DNA of 64,000 nt from Aliiglaciecola sp041538045. Lineage in GTDB: Bacteria; Pseudomonadota; Gammaproteobacteria; Enterobacterales; Alteromonadaceae. The position numbers and the translations under genes were made by a program. The notes below the pieces were generated by a model. The model was not told the DNA's origin and did not search any database. It saw only the letters and a list, made by a program, of their open reading frames with translations. The first letter of the stretch is position 1. Every line of letters starts with the position of its first letter. This document shows, piece after piece, positions 51,494-60,522 of the stretch. Where the stretch lies: contig NZ_JBGOSE010000015.1 in the NCBI RefSeq assembly GCF_041538045.1, positions 1-64,000 of the forward strand, written 5' to 3'.

Positions 51494-52036
51494 ATGTCAG
51501 AACACGCTGTAAATATTGGCTTATTTTTCGGTTCTACCACCTGTTATACGGAAATGGCTGCGGAAAAAATCCAATCAGAAATTAATGAACTTTTCGATGC
51601 ACCCGTAGTTGAGCTATTTAACATAAAAGACGTGGCGTTGAGCAAAGCACAATCATTCGACATATTGTTGTTTGGTATTTCCACATGGGACTTTGGTGAG
51701 TTACAGGAAGATTGGGAGTCGACTTGGGATGATATAAAAAACCTGAATTTAAAAGGCAAAACCGTGGCTCTATTCGGTCTTGGTGACCAAATTGGTTATG
51801 CCGACTGGTTTCAAGATGCGCTAGGCATGTTACACGATGAACTTGCTGTGCTTGATTGTGAATTTATTGGCTATTGGCCTAATCAAGGTTATGAATTTAA
51901 TCATTCAAAAGCACTTACCGCGGATAAAAGTCATTTTGTTGGGCTGTCGCTAGATGACGAGAACCAATACGATTTAAGCGAACAACGCATCAGCCAATGG
52001 TGTGAACTACTCCTCACTGAACTTCCACTTAGCTAA
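51494..52036 (+). CDS. fldB: Flavodoxin 2
   Basis: The ATG at 51494, preceded by GAGG, gives a 180-residue long-chain flavodoxin; the longer in-frame start at 51422 adds 24 unlikely residues. The FMN phosphate loop FFGSTTCYTEMAAEKI follows the first strand, the aromatic loops are STWDFGELQEDWES and FGLGDQIGYADWFQDALGML, and the 20-residue long-chain insertion is present. FldB carries electrons to reductive enzymes. The next gene overlaps or abuts it. Confidence 0.9.
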   Translation: MSEHAVNIGLFFGSTTCYTEMAAEKIQSEINELFDAPVVELFNIKDVALSKAQSFDILLFGISTWDFGELQEDWESTWDDIKNLNLKGKTVALFGLGDQIGYADWFQDALGMLHDELAVLDCEFIGYWPNQGYEFNHSKALTADKSHFVGLSLDDENQYDLSEQRISQWCELLLTELPLS

Positions 52037-52043
52037 TTATCCC

Positions 52044-52826
52044 ATGTCAGATATTCGCCCTAGAATCCAACGACCTTTTTATCGAAATGGTCCAGAGTAT
52101 AGGGCTGGAGCAGACGTAAGTTTTGGCGATATCCGTAAAATATTTGGCTTCAAAACAATTCAGATTGGTAAATGGGTAACCCAAGCTGAACAACAGTTGG
52201 CCGCCAACCTTTTTTTCGACGCCCTATGTGATTTAATGGATATATTGCAAGTTAATGAGCAGGTAATATCCCTCAACGGCACTTTATCACTAGCTTTTGG
52301 TATCGGTGGGCAAAAGCATAGTAGTGCCCATTATCATGCGCCTAAAAGGCAATTATCCTTAGCTAAAAACGCCGGTGGCGGTGCCCTCGCCCATGAATGG
52401 TTCCATGGTTTCGATCATTATATTAGTCGTAAAATGTATAACACGACGTTACCCAATGGTTTTGCCTCAAGCCTTTGGCTAGAAGATGCCACTATGCATT
52501 CACACTCTTTAAACCAGACCCTTTCACAATGGTTTCAAACATTATTTTTAGATGCCGATGGAAACGAGCCTAGCGACTACGTAACTCGCTGCGTAAAAGC
52601 AGATAAGAGCCTACAATTTTATTATTTTGCTCAACCACAAGAGATGGCAGCAAGGGCCTTTGAAGCCGCGATTCAGGATCAAGCCATCAAAAATGCATTT
52701 TTAGTACAAGGCACGAAACAAACGGTTGAAGCACAGGTAGGTATTTACCCCATCGGCCAACATCGTTCAGAAAGTAACGCAAGCATACTGAAATATTTTA
52801 AAGTTTTAGGTGAAGCGCTCAATTAA
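52044..52826 (+). CDS. HExxH protein, CLCA_X-like
   Basis: The ATG at 52044 is preferred over an upstream in-frame start at 52002 that overlaps fldB. The 260-residue product contains the zinc-protease-type motif ALAHEWFHGFDHYIS (HEWFH near residue 120), preceded by GGQKHSSAHYHAPKRQLSLA. It resembles the family named CLCA_X in Alteromonadales and the LPD1-type domain of polyvalent proteins. No signal peptide. It lies eight bases after fldB, probably co-transcribed. Protease activity is inferred from the motif only. Confidence 0.65.
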   Translation: MSDIRPRIQRPFYRNGPEYRAGADVSFGDIRKIFGFKTIQIGKWVTQAEQQLAANLFFDALCDLMDILQVNEQVISLNGTLSLAFGIGGQKHSSAHYHAPKRQLSLAKNAGGGALAHEWFHGFDHYISRKMYNTTLPNGFASSLWLEDATMHSHSLNQTLSQWFQTLFLDADGNEPSDYVTRCVKADKSLQFYYFAQPQEMAARAFEAAIQDQAIKNAFLVQGTKQTVEAQVGIYPIGQHRSESNASILKYFKVLGEALN

Positions 52827-52955
52827 TGGGCAAATTTAAACTCAAAATAAAATTAATTGCCAAAATCTATCAACAAATTGCATTTAACGCATTTACTCTG
52901 ACACCAAAGTAATTCTATACTAGGACATTAACGATTAGTAACTGTGGTTGAATTT

Positions 52956-53366
52956 ATGAGAAAGAAAAAGCACGGCTCCGCTGATGACGAAGCTCAAATT
53001 GATATGACCCCCATGCTAGACATCGTTTTTATTATGTTGATTTTCTTCATTGTAACGACGTCTTTTGTAAAAGAAGCTGGCTTGATGGCTAATCGTCCAA
53101 AGGCTCCAGATGCGCCGCCACCGCCAAGTAATGCAAAAACCTTGGCAATACGTATTGATCAGCAAGGTACCATTGTAATGGATAACCGTGAAGTTGATAT
53201 CCGTCGTGTTGTGGCAAACATCCAAAGCTTTTTAGCAGAGAATAATACGGATTCTGCAGCTATCCAGGCTCATTCAAAAACTAAACACGGTATCGTGGTT
53301 GAAGTGATGAACCAAGCTAAAGAAGCAGGAATAGACAAAGTGTCGATTCTTGTAAAAGATAGCTGA
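52956..53366 (+). CDS. exbD: ExbD/TolR-family biopolymer transport protein
   Basis: The ATG at 52956 gives MRKKKHGSADDEAQIDMTPM; a GTG at 52944 is the alternative. The 136-residue product has the family's key Asp in IDMTPMLDIVFIMLIFFIVT (single membrane helix) and a periplasmic domain of about 90 residues. ExbD works with ExbB to drive TonB using proton flow. No exbB or tonB adjoins it, so it must pair with partners encoded elsewhere, or serve a separate system. A terminator follows. Confidence 0.9.
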   Translation: MRKKKHGSADDEAQIDMTPMLDIVFIMLIFFIVTTSFVKEAGLMANRPKAPDAPPPPSNAKTLAIRIDQQGTIVMDNREVDIRRVVANIQSFLAENNTDSAAIQAHSKTKHGIVVEVMNQAKEAGIDKVSILVKDS

Positions 53367-53384
53367 TAAGTTTCAAGACTAATT

Positions 53385-53414
53385 GAAAAGCCCTTCAATC
53401 GAAGGGCTTTTTTG
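53385..53414 (+). terminator. Terminator after exbD
   Basis: AAAAGCCCTTC and GAAGGGCTTTT form an 11-bp stem around AATC, followed by TT; 20 bases past the exbD stop. Confidence 0.9.
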
Positions 53415-53553
53415 TATCTGTAATATGCTTATTCTTTTGAATGTGTCTTACTTAGCAATGATATTGCAATAAAAAGTTAACTTTAACCCAGAGTATCTGA
53501 CGCTAAAGGAAATATGTTTGAGTTTTGCACTAGATTAAGGCATGAAGAGAAAA

Positions 53554-53629
<76 letters not shown>

Positions 53630-53835
53630 ACACTAAGGTGACGGCTTTTGATTTACTGATGCAAGACGTTCTACAGCAGTGACAAGGTTGGTAAATCTTG
53701 TCTCAAAAGCGAGGCGCTATTTTAAACGCAGATTGAATCTTGTCAACCGTTGTTTAACGACTTATTGCGTTTTACTGCAAGTTTTAGTCTAAACGCCTGA
53801 TTTTTCATCGTAGTGATGAAGTTATCTACAACAGG

Positions 53836-54978
53836 TTAGTCAATTTTCGCCAATTTATCAGCTTCACCTAGAAGTTTAGGGAAATGCTCTACCGGTAAGT
53901 ACTTGGCTAAGGTGGTCATTAATTCGGCTAGGTCGGCGTAGGTACCTCCGGTAAGATTGATATGTCCCATCTTACGTTTTGCTCTGACGGTTTTACCGTA
54001 CAAGTGCAAGTTACAGTGATCCAAGCTGAGTAAATCAGTAGAGTAGTCATCACAACCAATGATATTGATCATGGCACTTTTGCCATATGCTTGCGTGTTT
54101 CCTAGGGGCAAACCAGTAATTGCACGCATGTGATTTTCAAATTGACTACAATCTGTACCTTGCATACTCCAGTGACCAGAGTTATGAACTCGGGGGGCGA
54201 TTTCGTTCACTAACAATTGCTTGCCAACTTGGAAAAACTCCACCGCTAACACACCCACATAATCAAATTCATCAACCAGTTTTGTGAAAGCACTGTGTGC
54301 CTGTTCTATAAGCCCGCTATCAATTTCCGGAGCAGGGGCAACTGAAACGTGAAGCTGACCTTCATGATGTAAGTTTTCAGCCAGCGGGTAGAACTTAACT
54401 TCACCATGTAACCCACGGGCTCCCACTAGGGACAACTCTCGGTCAAAGGGTACCATTTGTTCGGTGATGAGTGGAACTTGAACCAAGTCGAGATCGGCGA
54501 GTTGCTGTTTTAAGGACGGTAAACCGTCTTTACTCGCCAAACGCCATTGGCCGTAACCATCGTAACCATCTCGGCTAGCTTTAATTATCAGCCTTTCACC
54601 TAATTGCGCCACCGCATCATCAAGCTGCTCGATGTCAGTAATGATTAAATGTCTGCTGTTGTTGATGTGCAGTTTCTCAAGAACATTTTTTTCACGTACC
54701 CGATCAGCACCTGTTAAAATTGCTTCCATACTGGGATAGAGCTTTCCGCTACTTTGCGCTTGCTCCAGCAAATCTTCAGGAACATGCTCAAACTCCACTG
54801 ACAAAGCATCCGCCCTATCAATGGCTTGTTCAATGCTAATGTCGAGTTTCATTTTACTAATTGGATCAACCACAGTGTGATTTGCTACATCCACAGCCTG
54901 AACTTTGAATCCCAAAGGTACGGCAGACAAATACATCATTTGTGCTAATTGCCCTGAACCATAGATCAGAACATTCAC
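53836..54978 (-). CDS. purK: N5-carboxyaminoimidazole ribonucleotide synthase
   Basis: The 380-residue ATP-grasp enzyme converts AIR, ATP and bicarbonate to N5-CAIR in purine synthesis. It has the N-terminal NVLIYGSGQLAQMMYLSAVP fold, the ATP-grasp core with LIIKASRDGYDGYGQWRL, AVEFFQVGKQLLVNEIAPRV for metal binding, and HNSGHWSMQGTDCSQFENHM. Its ATG overlaps the purE stop by four bases. Confidence 0.96.
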   Translation of the reverse strand: MNVLIYGSGQLAQMMYLSAVPLGFKVQAVDVANHTVVDPISKMKLDISIEQAIDRADALSVEFEHVPEDLLEQAQSSGKLYPSMEAILTGADRVREKNVLEKLHINNSRHLIITDIEQLDDAVAQLGERLIIKASRDGYDGYGQWRLASKDGLPSLKQQLADLDLVQVPLITEQMVPFDRELSLVGARGLHGEVKFYPLAENLHHEGQLHVSVAPAPEIDSGLIEQAHSAFTKLVDEFDYVGVLAVEFFQVGKQLLVNEIAPRVHNSGHWSMQGTDCSQFENHMRAITGLPLGNTQAYGKSAMINIIGCDDYSTDLLSLDHCNLHLYGKTVRAKRKMGHINLTGGTYADLAELMTTLAKYLPVEHFPKLLGEADKLAKID

Positions 54979-55466
54979 TCAGGTAACTCCAACTCATCTA
55001 ATGCAAGCACGGTATCAGTTTGCTTTTTGCGAAATGCTATTACTGCTTCTGCTACTTTTTTATCGTGTAAAGCAATCACTTGGGCAGCAAGTAAACCCGC
55101 GTTAGCCGCTCCGGCTTCTCCGATGGCTAACGTACCTACAGCCACGCCTTTTGGCATTTGCACAATTGAATAAAGTGAATCAACACCGCTTAACTGGCTC
55201 GAACGTACGGGAACCCCAAAGACTGGAATATGTGTATGGGCAGCAATCATGCCAGGCAAATGCGCAGCACCACCAGCTCCACCGATAATGACATGATAAT
55301 CATTATCAGCAGCAGTTTTTGCGAATTCAGTCAGTAAATCTGGGGTTCTGTGTGCCGACACCACTTTTGCATCGAACTTCACACCAAGATTTTTCAACAT
55401 AATTGCAGCCTGCTGCATGGTTGGCCAATCTGATTTAGAACCCATTACTATTGCCACTTTAGGCAT
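54975..55466 (-). CDS. purE: N5-carboxyaminoimidazole ribonucleotide mutase
   Basis: The ATG at 55466, with AGGAG before it, gives the usual 163 residues; the start at 55517 adds 17 unlikely residues. It moves the carboxylate of N5-CAIR to give CAIR. Motifs are VAIVMGSKSDWPTMQQAAIM, the active-site VSAHRTPD (His), and the conserved IIGGAGGAAHLPGMIAAHTH. It is class I, working with the adjoining purK. Confidence 0.96.
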   Translation of the reverse strand: MPKVAIVMGSKSDWPTMQQAAIMLKNLGVKFDAKVVSAHRTPDLLTEFAKTAADNDYHVIIGGAGGAAHLPGMIAAHTHIPVFGVPVRSSQLSGVDSLYSIVQMPKGVAVGTLAIGEAGAANAGLLAAQVIALHDKKVAEAVIAFRKKQTDTVLALDELELPE

Positions 55467-55921
55467 ATCTGCTCCTAACGTTTTAGGTCTGAAACCAACG
55501 TAGTGTTGGTGATACATTTTGAGGGCTGTTACTTTCGTTTAAATAATAAAAATAATATTCAAAAAGCACACTTTCGTTAGCTTTTGCATTACTTCAATCA
55601 AATAAAAATATGAATAAACCAAGAACAGGAATATTTCCCTCAATAATTGAGGCGGCAGATTGTAGCCTAAATTTCGCCCAAGCCCAAATATTGGGAGAGG
55701 GAAATTAGAGATTTAATGCTTCTGGTTAAACATTTCCCCTAAATAATTTAAAATTTGTGGGCTTTTTCGTGCTTTACTTACGTATTAGACAAGGGATTAG
55801 CTATTATATAGTTAGTAACGTTGAACATGATATGGAATGTAAAAATGTAGCAACAAACTACGCATTCTATGCATCCACGAACTAACCTTAAGGTTGTAAA
55901 GTAGTTTAAAAGGAGTGATGA
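55467..55921. other. Intergenic region between purE and nhaA
   Basis: The 455 bases carry divergent promoters for purEK and nhaA. Only a weak, partial match to the PurR operator was seen near 55565-55590 (GCAAAAGC half-site). A strong AAAGGAG ribosome site precedes nhaA. No other signal was recognised. Confidence 0.4.
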
Positions 55922-57076
55922 ATGTTAGACAGGTTTTTGAAAAAAGAATCCGCCGGCGGTATTTTACTAATGTGTGCTGCAGTGCTTGCATTAATTGTTG
56001 CCAACTCTCCTTTATCCTTAGTATACGATTTACTCATCGATATGCCTGTGGTAATTCAAATCGGTGCGCTGGAGATTAATAAACCCTTACTTTTATGGAT
56101 TAATGATGGGTTAATGGCGGTTTTCTTTTTCATGGTAGGCCTCGAACTCAAGCGCGAAATAATGGAAGGGGGCTTATCTAACCCAGCGAATATTGTATTA
56201 CCAGCAAGTGGTGCAATTGGAGGCATGATTGTACCCGCCGGGATATATGCATTTTTTACTTGGGGAAACCCCGTAGCGTTGGCAGGCTGGGCAATACCTG
56301 CTGCAACTGATATCGCCTTTGCCATGGGTATTTTAGCCTTACTGGGGAGTAGAGTACCCGTTAGTCTAAAAGTGTTTTTAGTAACCTTGGCAATCATCGA
56401 CGATATAGGCGCGATATTAATCATTGCCCTATTTTACAGTGATAACATTTCTACTTGGCCATTAATTGTAGCGGCATTCTGTTTGATGTTATTAACCAGT
56501 ATGAACCGCAAAAACGTGCAACAGGTCCCGTCTTATATTTTAGTTGGTGTGGTATTGTGGGTTGCCATGCTCAAATCCGGAGTTCACGCAACGTTAGCTG
56601 GCGTGTTACTTGCCTTCTTTATTCCTATGCGAGATAACAACGATCCGCGTGTCTCGCCAGTCAAATCTTTGGAACACAGCCTACTTCCCGCGGTTAACTT
56701 TGTTATTTTACCCGTGTTTGCTTTCGCCAATTCAGGTATCAATCTTGGCAGTATTAATGCCGATTCAGTGTTGCACCCCGTTACTTTTGGCATATTCTTG
56801 GGCTTATTTGTAGGTAAACAGATCGGTGTGTTCGGGTTTAGTTGGCTGGTTATAAAACTTGGTTTAGCCAAATTACCGTCTGACCAGAACTTAGCCCAAC
56901 TGTATGGCTGTGCCATATTATGTGGTGTAGGTTTCACCATGAGTCTATTTATCGGCTCCTTAGCCTTTGCCCAAACCGGTAATAATGCATTTTTTGATGA
57001 GCGATTGGGTATTCTATTAGGTTCCATAGTGTCGGCTGTGACTGGCTACTTAGTTCTCAAAAAAGCAATACGCTAA
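55922..57076 (+). CDS. nhaA: Na+/H+ antiporter NhaA
   Basis: The 384-residue inner membrane protein (E. coli 388) has the usual FLKKESAGGILLMCAAVLAL start, VGLELKREIMEGGLS, ATDIAFAMGILALLGSRVPV with the unwound-helix residues, and the ion-binding Asp pair in LAIIDDIGAILIIALFYSD (near residue 160). It exports Na+ for protons at alkaline pH. No regulator nhaR adjoins it, though the upstream region is long. It is followed by a strong hairpin. Confidence 0.96.
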   Translation: MLDRFLKKESAGGILLMCAAVLALIVANSPLSLVYDLLIDMPVVIQIGALEINKPLLLWINDGLMAVFFFMVGLELKREIMEGGLSNPANIVLPASGAIGGMIVPAGIYAFFTWGNPVALAGWAIPAATDIAFAMGILALLGSRVPVSLKVFLVTLAIIDDIGAILIIALFYSDNISTWPLIVAAFCLMLLTSMNRKNVQQVPSYILVGVVLWVAMLKSGVHATLAGVLLAFFIPMRDNNDPRVSPVKSLEHSLLPAVNFVILPVFAFANSGINLGSINADSVLHPVTFGIFLGLFVGKQIGVFGFSWLVIKLGLAKLPSDQNLAQLYGCAILCGVGFTMSLFIGSLAFAQTGNNAFFDERLGILLGSIVSAVTGYLVLKKAIR

Positions 57077-57099
57077 CGCAGGTAACCTAGGCGATATAA

Positions 57100-57133
57100 C
57101 CTAAAATGGCATCCTTATGGATGCCGTTTTAGG
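57100..57133 (+). terminator. Hairpin after nhaA
   Basis: CCTAAAATGGCATCC and GGATGCCGTTTTAGG form a 15-base stem with one mismatch around TTAT, 23 bases past the stop. The stem carries its own T run, so termination is likely from both sides. Confidence 0.75.
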
Positions 57134-57152
57134 TTGGGATATGGAAATAGTA

Positions 57153-58433
57153 TTAGTGCTGTTTCATATAATCGATTGTCATATTGGTTAATAGACGCAC
57201 ACCTAATTTCATCCCTTCGTCATCCACATAAAAGTCAGGTGTATGGTGTGCAGGCGCATCTTTAGGATCAACATCCAAAGGTTTTCCGCCAACCCATAAA
57301 TAAAGTCCTGGAACTTGTTCTTGGAAAAATGAAAAATCCTCAGCCCCAGTTACCGGTTTACTATAAATCACCTTATCTTCACCAGCGGTATTGATAAGAG
57401 TGGGTAACATAGTGGAAGTAAGATCGTGATCATTAAAGGTAATTGGGTAGGAATAATCTAACGGCATGGTGAGTTCAGCCTCAGCACGCATACTCTCAGC
57501 GATGCCATTGACTTTCCTTGGCATGGCTTCATACATGTGATCTCTGGCTTTTTTATTCAAGGTGCGAATAGTACCCACCAATTCCACTTCGTTAGGAATG
57601 ATATTGGAGCGAACTCCCCCATTAATTGCTCCAAAGGTAACCACTGCAGCATCATCTAGAAGTTGCACTTCACGACTAACAATTGTTTGAATGCTCATAA
57701 TCATTTGCGCAGCAGTAACAATAGGATCAACACTCATCCATGGATAAGCTCCATGGGCTTGTTTTCCTTTAATAACAATTTTAAACGGATCAACTGCAGC
57801 CATTACGCCACCTTCGCGATACAAAACCGTATTTACATCAGCAAGGGAGCTTATGTGCAATCCAAAAATAGCGTCCACATCTGGATTCTTAAGCACGCCT
57901 TCTTTTACCATTAATTGCGCTCCGCCCTCTTCTCCGCTAGGCGCGCCCTCTTCGGCTGGTTGAAAAATGAACTTCACTTTACCGCGAAGCTGATCTTTCA
58001 TCCCCACTAGAATCTCTGCCGCTCCCATAAGCATAGCGATATGGGTATCATGGCCACAAGCATGCATTACGGGCACGTCTTTGCCGTTATACTCACCTCT
58101 TGCTGTCGATTTCCAGGGTAGATCATTATTTTCAGGAACCGGTAGTCCATCAATATCCGCTCGCAAACCAACCACAGGACCGGGTTTACCACTGTCAAGA
58201 ACAGCAACAACACCAGTTACCGCTACTCCTGTTTGCACTTCTAGCCCTAACGATTTTAAATGTTTGGCAATATACTCAGCGGTTTTAAACTCTCGGTTTG
58301 AAAGTTCAGGGTGTTCATGTAAATGATGACGCCACTGAATCACTTTGCTTTCAATTTTGTCAGCCATTAAATCGACCGTGTCTGCAAAGCACAACGTGGG
58401 CAATAGTGACAATGTGAGGAGTAGCTTCTTCAT
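57153..58433 (-). CDS. Exported M20-family amidohydrolase
   Basis: The 426-residue protein starts with a signal peptide (KKLLLTLSLLPTLCFA, cut before DTV), so it acts in the periplasm. The M20 motifs are MHACGHDTHIAML near residue 125, FQPAEEGAPSGEEGGAQLMV with the metal-bridging Glu, and GLHISSLADV. The WVGGKPLDVDPKDAPAHHTP end matches hippurate/N-acyl amino acid hydrolases. It should release amino acids from N-acyl forms. It stands alone. Confidence 0.9.
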   Translation of the reverse strand: MKKLLLTLSLLPTLCFADTVDLMADKIESKVIQWRHHLHEHPELSNREFKTAEYIAKHLKSLGLEVQTGVAVTGVVAVLDSGKPGPVVGLRADIDGLPVPENNDLPWKSTARGEYNGKDVPVMHACGHDTHIAMLMGAAEILVGMKDQLRGKVKFIFQPAEEGAPSGEEGGAQLMVKEGVLKNPDVDAIFGLHISSLADVNTVLYREGGVMAAVDPFKIVIKGKQAHGAYPWMSVDPIVTAAQMIMSIQTIVSREVQLLDDAAVVTFGAINGGVRSNIIPNEVELVGTIRTLNKKARDHMYEAMPRKVNGIAESMRAEAELTMPLDYSYPITFNDHDLTSTMLPTLINTAGEDKVIYSKPVTGAEDFSFFQEQVPGLYLWVGGKPLDVDPKDAPAHHTPDFYVDDEGMKLGVRLLTNMTIDYMKQH

Positions 58434-58501
58434 AGTTCCCTTCTCGTTAGTTATTTTTATTAGCGTGAGACACTTTTTATATCATAATTTGCGGTACAAA
58501 G

Positions 58502-58538
58502 AAAAAATCCACTGCAGCGTAAACTACAGTGGATTTTT
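58502..58538 (-). terminator. Terminator of rho
   Basis: AAAAAATCCACTG pairs with CAGTGGATTTTT around 12 bases; the T run ends the minus-strand transcript 23 bases past the rho stop. Confidence 0.88.
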
Positions 58539-58560
58539 AACCTTCGAAAATGAAGTAGTT

Positions 58561-59826
58561 TTAGCTTTTTTGACGCTTCATCGCATCAAAGAACTCTTCG
58601 TTGGTTTTTGTCATGGCTAATTTACCAATTAAAAACTCGATGGCATCAATTTCAGACATCTCGTGGACAATCTTACGCAGTATCCACATTTTTTGCAGCT
58701 CTTCTTGGGTCGTCAGTAATTCTTCACGACGGGTACCTGAACGGTTGAAGTCGATTGCTGGGAATACACGTTTTTCCGCTATTTTACGATTAAGGTGCAG
58801 TTCCATGTTACCTGTACCTTTAAATTCTTCGTAAATTACCTCATCCATCTTCGAACCAGTGTCGATTAGTGCTGTGGCAATAATAGTCAAACTACCACCT
58901 TCTTCCACGTTACGAGCCGCACCAAAGAAACGTTTAGGTTTATGTAATGCGTTGGCATCTACACCACCGGTAAGTACTTTACCTGATGAAGGGATTACGG
59001 TGTTATAAGCACGGGCTAGACGAGTAATAGAATCCAGTAGGATAACAACGTCTTTTTTGTGCTCAACCAAACGCTTAGCTTTTTCAATCACCATTTCAGC
59101 TACCTGAACGTGGCGACTTGCGGGTTCATCAAACGTTGAGGCAACCACCTCACCTTGAACCAAGCGCTGCATTTCAGTTACTTCTTCAGGGCGCTCATCA
59201 ATCAACAGTACCATCAATTCACTTTCAGGATGATTGGCAGCAATGGATTGTGCAATATTCTGTAGTAACAATGTTTTACCCGCTTTTGGCGGAGCAACAA
59301 TCAAACCGCGCTGACCAGCACCTATAGGTGAAGCTAGGTCTAAAATTCTTGCGGTTAAATCCTCTGTACTACCATTTCCACGTTGCAACGTGAAACGACG
59401 ATTAGCATGTAATGGAGTTAAGTTTTCAAAAAGGATTTTATTGCGGGAGTTTTCTGGCTTATCGAAATTGACTTGATTAATTTTCAGTAGTGCAAAATAT
59501 CTTTCACTATCTTTAGGAGGACGTATCTTCCCAGCGATAGTATCTCCGGTTCGTAGATTGAACCTACGGATTTGGCTGGGAGAGACATAAATATCATCCG
59601 GACCGGCCAAATATGAAGAATCGGATGAACGTAAAAATCCAAAACCATCTTGGAGTATTTCGAGTACACCATCACCGAAAATGTCTTCGCCGCTTTTCGC
59701 GTGCGCTTTCAGTATGGCAAAAATAATATCTTGTTTGCGAGCCCGAGCCATATTATCTAGGCCCATTTTTTCGGCTAATGCTACAAGTTCGCTGATCGGT
59801 TTATTCTTTAATTCTGTTAAATTCAT
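58561..59826 (-). CDS. rho: Transcription termination factor Rho
   Basis: The 421-residue protein (E. coli 419) has the N-terminal RNA-binding OB fold (GFGFLRSSDSSYLAGPDDIY), Walker A APPKAGKTLLL near residue 178, Walker B VVILLDSITRLARAYN, and the Q and R loops with SGKVLTGGVDANALHKPKRF. A hexamer, it ends transcription at rut sites. A 270-base leader separates it from trxA upstream on the same strand. E. coli rho is self-attenuated in its leader; the same is possible here. Confidence 0.98.
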   Translation of the reverse strand: MNLTELKNKPISELVALAEKMGLDNMARARKQDIIFAILKAHAKSGEDIFGDGVLEILQDGFGFLRSSDSSYLAGPDDIYVSPSQIRRFNLRTGDTIAGKIRPPKDSERYFALLKINQVNFDKPENSRNKILFENLTPLHANRRFTLQRGNGSTEDLTARILDLASPIGAGQRGLIVAPPKAGKTLLLQNIAQSIAANHPESELMVLLIDERPEEVTEMQRLVQGEVVASTFDEPASRHVQVAEMVIEKAKRLVEHKKDVVILLDSITRLARAYNTVIPSSGKVLTGGVDANALHKPKRFFGAARNVEEGGSLTIIATALIDTGSKMDEVIYEEFKGTGNMELHLNRKIAEKRVFPAIDFNRSGTRREELLTTQEELQKMWILRKIVHEMSEIDAIEFLIGKLAMTKTNEEFFDAMKRQKS

Positions 59827-60096
59827 ATTGGTGGGTCTTTATGATTTGAAATGCGCTACAAGGCACCCTGTTTTTTTGTCTCAGGTTTTTTTAGCTAATT
59901 AAATTCGTTTTACTCTATGGATTGAGTGCGAAATCTGGTGAGTTCAAGATATGAACAATCGAAAGTTAGCACCAATTAGTTGTTCCGTCCAGCGAAAAAC
60001 GATGATTAATGCAAAGAATGTTTATTTTTCGTTAAAAACACAAAAAATACGCAGAAAAACTAAATAAGACTTTGTGATTCTGCGCATTCAATACAA

Positions 60097-60423
60097 TTAG
60101 ATGTTATCGTTCAAAAACTCAGCTAACTGAGTTTTTGACAATGCTCCAACCTTAGTTGCAGCGACATTTCCGTCTTTAAACAACAATAAAGTAGGGATAC
60201 CACGGATACCATACTTTGGTGGAGTTTCATTATTTTCATCGACATTCAACTTGCCAACTGTTAACTTGCCGTCGAACTCGCCAGCAACTTCTTCTAGAAT
60301 TGGCGCAATCATTTTACATGGGCCGCACCATTCCGCCCAGAAATCAACTAGGACAGGACCAGCAGCATTGATAACATCGGCCTCGAAACTATCGTCAGAT
60401 AACTGGATAATTTTGTCGCTCAT
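60097..60423 (-). CDS. trxA: Thioredoxin 1
   Basis: The 108-residue protein has the WCGPC site (Cys 33 and 36), the cis-Pro in GIRGIPTLLLFKDG, and typical length. It reduces disulfides in proteins such as CysH, MsrA and ribonucleotide reductase. GGAG-type site before the ATG. It is divergent from rhlB and upstream of rho, the same neighbourhood as in E. coli. It may also be read through into rho. Confidence 0.97.
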   Translation of the reverse strand: MSDKIIQLSDDSFEADVINAAGPVLVDFWAEWCGPCKMIAPILEEVAGEFDGKLTVGKLNVDENNETPPKYGIRGIPTLLLFKDGNVAATKVGALSKTQLAEFLNDNI

Positions 60424-60522
60424 ACTTTTCTCCGTAATTGGTCTCTCGCTGAGAAAGTTCAGCGTATAATGAGAGTTTTATAGAAACTGTTTTTTAATGC
60501 AAGCACTGATAAGCTATAAGCT

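Noticed and set aside
55555..55595. Possible PurR operator before purE
   Set aside because: Only one half-site (GCAAAAGC-like) fits; the central CG and the second half are poor.
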